NCBI GenBank assembly: GCA_016866375.1
Contig: VGMK01000055.1
Span: forward strand, 1 to 11,550
Length of the DNA stretch: 11,550 nt
DNA from: Bacteroidota bacterium
GTDB lineage: Bacteria; Bacteroidota; Bacteroidia; Flavobacteriales_D; Crocinitomicaceae
Direction of reading: 5' to 3'
The notes beneath the pieces were generated by a model that was not told where the DNA came from, ran no database searches, and saw only the letters and a list, made by a program, of their open reading frames with translations. The position numbers and the translations under genes are program-made. Positions within the stretch are counted from its first letter, which is position 1, and every line of letters begins with the position of its first letter. Of this stretch, positions 8,244-11,550 are shown piece by piece.

Positions 8244-8885
8244 GTGAGAACCAGAGGAACCCTTGTTTTTATTTTTTTAGTTGGCTCAGCATTTATCAGT
8301 TTCGCACAAAAAAAAGAGATAAATCCCCAAAAATTAATTCAGTTATCTGGTATTGCAGTGTCTGACGGAAGTTTGGATCCTGTTCCATTCATAACAGTAT
8401 ACGACAGAACAATGGGCAGAGGTGTTTTGGCCGATTCTTATGGTTTTTTCTCCCTCGTTACCTATCCTGGTGACAGTGTCATTTTCAATGCTTTCGGATT
8501 CAAACCTTCCACCTTTGTGGTACCTGACACACTTACCGAAAACAGATATAGCATTATCCACTTGATGGAAATTGACACGATTAATCTTCCTGAGGTTACC
8601 CTATACCCTTGGCCAACCAAAGAGCAATTTGATGCGTACATAGTACACATGGAACCTTATGATGACGCGATTCGACGTGCCCAACGAGAACTATCAGGTG
8701 AATCTTTGGCCATGGTAGCAGCGAAATTGGATGCCGATGGCTCCTTGGCCTACGGAAATGCATACAACGAACGCATGTCAAAACTTTATACCAACGGTCA
8801 GCTTCCAGTGAACAATCTTTTCAATCCTTATTCTTGGTCAAAGCTTATTCAGGATTGGAAACAAGGGAAGTTAAAGAAAAAATGA
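8244..8885 (+). CDS. Exported protein with carboxypeptidase-regulatory-like domain
   Basis: The 213-residue product starts with a signal peptide: basic RTR, a hydrophobic core at about 6-18, and a likely cut near SFA-Q. Residues about 34-110 resemble the CarboxypepD_reg-like beta-sandwich common in Bacteroidota surface proteins (LSGIAVSDGSLDPVPFITV, then DSYGFFSLVTYPGDSVIFNAFGFKP). The rest (about 118-213) is helical, with TKEQFDAYIVHM, many Arg/Glu residues, LFNPYSWSKLIQDW and a lysine-rich tail. I do not recognise that part as a named domain. There is no peptidase domain, barrel or sorting tail, so it is a small periplasmic or surface-attached protein of unknown role. The start must be the GTG at 8244: an in-frame TAA lies at 8232 and the next Met is well past the signal peptide. 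Its stop overlaps the next gene's ATG (ATGA). Confidence 0.85.
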   Translation: MRTRGTLVFIFLVGSAFISFAQKKEINPQKLIQLSGIAVSDGSLDPVPFITVYDRTMGRGVLADSYGFFSLVTYPGDSVIFNAFGFKPSTFVVPDTLTENRYSIIHLMEIDTINLPEVTLYPWPTKEQFDAYIVHMEPYDDAIRRAQRELSGESLAMVAAKLDADGSLAYGNAYNERMSKLYTNGQLPVNNLFNPYSWSKLIQDWKQGKLKKK

Positions 8886-9559
8886 TGCATTTCATCACCG
8901 AAAAAAATCCAAAGTATTTCTACAAGGCAGAATCTTTTCCAGAATTAAAAATTATTCAAGATAAATTTCAAACTATTAAAAATGAACTTATTGAATTATT
9001 AAATTTAAATCAAAATGATAGGTGGATGAGAACATTTCCGGAATATGTGGAAAGTAAAGAAAATGATTCTTGGCACGTATTTTCGTTTCTATTTTTTTCG
9101 ATGAAAAGTAAAATGAATGCCACTTTATGTCCCCAAACTGCAAGTTTGATTTTTTCCGTTCCCTCAATCATATCGTGCGACTTTTCTTTATTGCCCGGAA
9201 GGACACGCATCAAACCTCACGAGGGATACTCACGGATGGTTCTTCGCTGTCACTTGCCTTTAATGGTCCCTGAGGGTAAAAAATGTGCCCTTCGTGTAGG
9301 AGATAAAACACACTATTGGAAGGAGGGTGAATTGGTTATTTTTGATGATTCTTTTGAGCATGAAGCATGGAATGATTCCAGGCAAAATAGAGTGGTACTA
9401 ATGTTTGATATTCCCAATCCCCTATGGGGTTACAGTGCTCAGGAAATCAGCCGGTATAAAATCGAAAATTTGCAAGATCCGTTTCTTCTTTCGCTGGCTT
9501 CAAAGGAGGAATGGTTAGCATGTTTTAAAGCCCAGGAATTGCCTTTGGTGGAATTTTAG
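8882..9559 (+). CDS. Aspartyl/asparaginyl beta-hydroxylase (AspH/LpxO) family dioxygenase
   Basis: This 225-residue protein has a single AspH-type double-stranded beta-helix domain at about 64-178. The Fe(II) ligands are His113 and His160; the HxD/E carboxylate is replaced by glycine (His113-Glu-Gly115), as in human AspH. The 2-oxoglutarate pocket is also conserved: Ser102, Arg122 and His124 (RCH) and Arg170 sit at -11, +9, +11 from the first His and +10 from the second, the spacing I recall for human AspH (S668, H679, R688, H690, H725, R735). It should be a catalytically competent cytoplasmic dioxygenase. Known family substrates are EGF-domain Asp/Asn, lipid A acyl chains (LpxO) and lanthipeptide Asp (CinX), so the substrate here is open. 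I chose the ATG at 8882, which overlaps the previous stop as ATGA; a TTG at 8834 would give an implausible 52-base overlap. An alternative ATG is at 8885. Confidence 0.9.
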   Translation: MMHFITEKNPKYFYKAESFPELKIIQDKFQTIKNELIELLNLNQNDRWMRTFPEYVESKENDSWHVFSFLFFSMKSKMNATLCPQTASLIFSVPSIISCDFSLLPGRTRIKPHEGYSRMVLRCHLPLMVPEGKKCALRVGDKTHYWKEGELVIFDDSFEHEAWNDSRQNRVVLMFDIPNPLWGYSAQEISRYKIENLQDPFLLSLASKEEWLACFKAQELPLVEF

Positions 9560-10172
9560 CATCGAGTAAACTATTAATTTCGGGCATATTCAAATCACAA
9601 CTTTTACCTGATAAATGCATGAGCTTAGATCCTTCGCAATACAAACTTGCAACTTTATTTAACTTCAAACCGAAGGTTAAAAACCGTTCTCGCGAAAGTT
9701 CAAGGAGCTGATCATACGAATTTGTAGCTCCAAAAATTTCCTCATAGCCAAGTAACTTATTATATTGGATTGCGCGTTGATTAGATTTCAGGACCTTAAT
9801 TCGAGATATTGAAATGTGTGGTAGTAGGTAAAAAACAAAATTCAATAAACATAATGAAGCAAAGACCGCAGCAAATGAATCTTCAAATGCTTTTTCCCCA
9901 ATAAAAATACCTCCTTCACCGAATCCCCTTTTAATTTCGTAATTTTTGGCATTAATAAGTCCCACTTTATGTCCTTTGAAGTGAATAATAAAATAGTAAT
10001 TCTGTGCATTATTTACAGAATGAAACCAATCAAATTGCATTTTCTCTGTTATGAAATCTCGATAAATCATTTGATTGTTAATATGTGCCTCGTTGCGCCA
10101 ATTTCGAACTAGCTCAATATCTTCTAATTGAAGGCGATGGAGTTCAACGTCAAATTGTTTTAAGATTAGCAT
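9525..10172 (-). CDS. GNAT-fold N-acyltransferase with atypical CoA loop
   Basis: The 215-residue protein opens with LHRLQLEDIELVRNWRNE (11-28), the entry strand and helix of RimJ/PseH-type (Acetyltransf_3) N-acetyltransferases. It continues through YYFIIHFKGHKVGLINAKNY (59-78) to the C-terminal core motif VLKSNQRAIQYNKLLGYEE (127-145), where Asn131, Ala134 and Tyr137 occupy typical cofactor-side positions. The pyrophosphate-binding loop, normally Q/R-x-x-G-x-G/A, is replaced by KAFEDSFAAVFAS (94-106) without glycines, so CoA binding may differ. About 45 residues extend beyond the usual fold, and the last dozen codons overlap the opposite-strand hydroxylase gene. It overlaps the upstream glycosyltransferase gene by 7 bases, suggesting translational coupling and a shared pathway. 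A sugar-amine acyltransferase in surface glycan synthesis is the best guess; the acceptor and activity are unproven. Confidence 0.82.
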   Translation of the reverse strand: MLILKQFDVELHRLQLEDIELVRNWRNEAHINNQMIYRDFITEKMQFDWFHSVNNAQNYYFIIHFKGHKVGLINAKNYEIKRGFGEGGIFIGEKAFEDSFAAVFASLCLLNFVFYLLPHISISRIKVLKSNQRAIQYNKLLGYEEIFGATNSYDQLLELSRERFLTFGLKLNKVASLYCEGSKLMHLSGKSCDLNMPEINSLLDAKIPPKAIPGL

Positions 10173-11074
10173 TGCTTTTCAGAGACAAAATATGTTGGGG
10201 CCTTATTCAAGTTTTTCATCATGTTTCTTAAATATTGGGCAATCACCCCTATTCCAATTAATATGAGCCCTGTTGAAAATAAAATAGCCACCATAAGCGA
10301 AATATAGCCCTCGATTTTGATTTTGTCGATAAAATATTTGTAGAGAAGAAAAATTCCCAGAAGAAAATTAGCGGATGCAAGGAGAAAACCGGAAAAGGTA
10401 ACTAAGCGAAGTGGAATTGCCGTTGAGTACATCATGACATGCAATGCCGTGTGTACTAATCCCGAGAACTTATAGCGCGTTTTAATGATGGCCTTGTCGT
10501 AAGTTTCAACTTTAACAAACTCTACTTCAGAGGTATACCACAAGAGAAATTCATCAATAAACACAAAGGAGTGATGACTTTTTGCTATTTTTCTTGCCAA
10601 TTCTCCCTCAATGAGCCGGAAACTACTTCCTTTTCCTTTTAGTCTTCCCTCCGATTTTGATAGTACTTTATACAGTAATTTTGCAAACTTTCTCATCTTG
10701 CCCTCGCGCGATGAAAATTCCCCATATACTAGACTAGACACACTTTTTTCTTGAGCTGCGATCAGTTTGCTGAATTCCGATGGATGAACCTCCAAATCAT
10801 CGTCCATGGTGAGTACAAATTGCCCAATGGATTCATTCATTCCTGCCAAAGTGGCTCCGTGTTGCCCAAAGTTTTTTCCCAAGCGTAAAATTTTGATATT
10901 TGGATGGTTTATTTTCAGTTGCTTAAGCCTTTCCCAAGAGCCGTCTATCGATGCGTCATCAACAAAAATAAGCTCTGCATCCTCTCTCAGGAAATCAATA
11001 GTGTTTATGGAATCCAGTAATTGTTGAAGTCCACTCTGGTTATTAAAAACGGGTATGACTAGGCTGTACCTCAC
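10166..11074 (-). CDS. Family 2 glycosyltransferase, polyprenyl-phosphate type, membrane-anchored
   Basis: The N-terminal GT-A domain (about 1-215) begins YSLVIPVFNNQ and has the nucleotide-binding VDDASIDGSW (38-47), KNFGQHGATLAGM (67-79), the metal-binding MDDDLEVHP (90-98; DXD at 91-93) and KGSSFRL (148-154). Two hydrophobic segments follow at about 222-247 and 258-281, ahead of a basic tail. This layout is that of DPM1/GtrB/ArnC enzymes, which move a sugar from a nucleotide onto undecaprenyl phosphate at the inner face of the cytoplasmic membrane. At 302 aa it is of normal length. The start is GTG at 11074: an in-frame TAA lies four codons upstream and no other Met precedes the catalytic domain. 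The stop overlaps the ATG of the GNAT gene, so the two are probably coupled. The sugar is not predictable from sequence. Confidence 0.92.
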   Translation of the reverse strand: MRYSLVIPVFNNQSGLQQLLDSINTIDFLREDAELIFVDDASIDGSWERLKQLKINHPNIKILRLGKNFGQHGATLAGMNESIGQFVLTMDDDLEVHPSEFSKLIAAQEKSVSSLVYGEFSSREGKMRKFAKLLYKVLSKSEGRLKGKGSSFRLIEGELARKIAKSHHSFVFIDEFLLWYTSEVEFVKVETYDKAIIKTRYKFSGLVHTALHVMMYSTAIPLRLVTFSGFLLASANFLLGIFLLYKYFIDKIKIEGYISLMVAILFSTGLILIGIGVIAQYLRNMMKNLNKAPTYFVSEKQC

Positions 11075-11167
11075 AAGGCTAAATTACATTAACTTTCGGA
11101 ATATACTCAATGAATTTTCCTTTGTCTAATGTAAATTTATCATCGGAAACTTAAAAATACCGGATCT
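11075..11167. other. Intergenic gap with imperfect AT-rich inverted repeat
   Basis: This 93-base spacer lies between the sorting-domain gene and the glycosyltransferase gene, both on the minus strand. It holds an inverted repeat: TAAATTACATTA at 11080-11091 and TAATGTAAATTTA at 11127-11139, complementary apart from one extra A, with a 35-base spacer. No T-run follows, so it does not look like an intrinsic terminator. It may be part of a regulatory region for the glycosyltransferase/GNAT pair, or chance in AT-rich DNA. I found no exact TAnnTTTG box. Confidence 0.4.
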
Positions 11168-11550
11168 TTAGATTTTAATCAGGGGACGGATAATATATCC
11201 CGACGTAATTTTGATCGTAATACTATAACATCCTTTTTCTAAAGAAGAAATATCCAATTTGGTCAAAACGTTTCCTTTGTTAATTTTTGATTTCAATACT
11301 TCTTTTCCTGACAAATCAGTTACTAAGATATCCGCATTTTCCTCCAATTGTTCTGCTTCAATGGTGAGTTCATTAAAGGCAGGATTTGGATAAATAGATA
11401 CTTTTAGGTTCGAAAAGTCTTCGACTCCACTTGTTGGTGAGGCCGTGCAAGCACATTTATTTTTTACCTCATTCGTAAGAACCACCTCGGGTGCCCGATA
11501 ATTTGCTTTTACCCAACATTTCTGTCCAGGCTGAGTTCCTGAGGCATTTC
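11168..11550 (-). CDS. C-terminal part of secreted protein with type IX sorting domain
   Basis: The frame is open from the window end to a TAA at 11168, giving 126 residues of a protein whose N-terminus lies beyond the window; the GTG at 11485 is internal and not a likely start. Residues about 51-126 form a type A Por secretion C-terminal sorting domain: the diagnostic YPNP (53-56), then LTIEAEQL, ILVTDLSGKEVLKSKI (74-89), LDISSLEKGCYSITIKI (98-114) and a short final strand IRPLIKI. Such domains send proteins through the type IX system across the outer membrane, where they are usually cleaved and attached to the cell surface or released. The preceding segment has CWVKANYRAPE and CAC (residues 11-21 and 32-34), but too little is visible to name the main domain. 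Confidence 0.9.
   Translation of the reverse strand, partial: NASGTQPGQKCWVKANYRAPEVVLTNEVKNKCACTASPTSGVEDFSNLKVSIYPNPAFNELTIEAEQLEENADILVTDLSGKEVLKSKINKGNVLTKLDISSLEKGCYSITIKITSGYIIRPLIKI

Noticed and set aside
8343..8781. Three short minus-strand open frames inside the exported-protein gene
   Set aside because: They are antisense to a gene with a clear signal peptide and domain, and none has a recognisable product.
8834..8881. TTG start that would extend the hydroxylase by 16 residues
   Set aside because: It would overlap the upstream gene by 52 bases and add a non-conserved-looking stretch. The ATG at 8882 gives the common ATGA overlap.
11483..11485. GTG as start of a short 105-residue sorting-domain protein
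   Set aside because: The frame stays open through 11550, and a sorting domain alone without a signal peptide makes no sense; this is the 3' part of a longer gene.

Overview
The window looks like chromosomal DNA from a member of the Bacteroidota, most likely flavobacteria-like. The grounds are a type IX secretion (por) sorting domain on the last protein, AT-rich DNA, start codons mostly without a Shine-Dalgarno sequence, two exact TAnnTTTG -7 boxes in the only divergent intergenic gap, and a guaB / parvulin / parvulin / MoxR gene order that I recall from this phylum (from memory, not checked). I saw no rRNA, tRNA, CRISPR array, insertion sequence or phage gene. Both ends of the window cut through genes, and no stretch over 300 bases lacks a gene.

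Left part (1-8121, all minus strand, so transcription runs from high to low coordinates). It begins with guaB (IMP dehydrogenase). Next come two secreted parvulin-type peptidyl-prolyl isomerases (657 and 450 aa) and a MoxR-family AAA+ ATPase, with gaps of only 20, 3 and 6 bases, so these four look like one operon. Further downstream are an exported HExxH protein of unknown family and a cytoplasmic TPR protein cut by the window start; these may or may not share the transcript. The parvulins are probably periplasmic chaperones for outer-membrane and secreted proteins, and the MoxR ATPase a cytoplasmic remodelling factor. GuaB is a housekeeping purine enzyme.

Middle (8122-8243) is a 122-base divergent promoter region with one exact -7 box facing each way. 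The plus-strand box lies so close to the GTG start of the next gene that its mRNA would be almost leaderless.

Right part. Two plus-strand genes follow: a small exported protein with a carboxypeptidase-regulatory-like beta-sandwich domain and, joined by an ATGA stop/start overlap, a small enzyme of the aspartyl/asparaginyl beta-hydroxylase (AspH/LpxO) family with all expected iron and 2-oxoglutarate ligands. They converge, with a 35-base tail-to-tail overlap, on a minus-strand pair: a membrane-anchored family 2 glycosyltransferase of the polyprenyl-phosphate type, overlapping by 7 bases a GNAT-fold acyltransferase with an unusual CoA-binding loop. The last 383 bases hold the C-terminal end of a large secreted protein with a type A sorting domain.

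Most of the left part is ordinary core-genome content. The parts most worth a second look are the coupled exported-protein/hydroxylase pair, the exported HExxH protein after moxR, and the glycosyltransferase/GNAT pair. None of these is proof of a new system.
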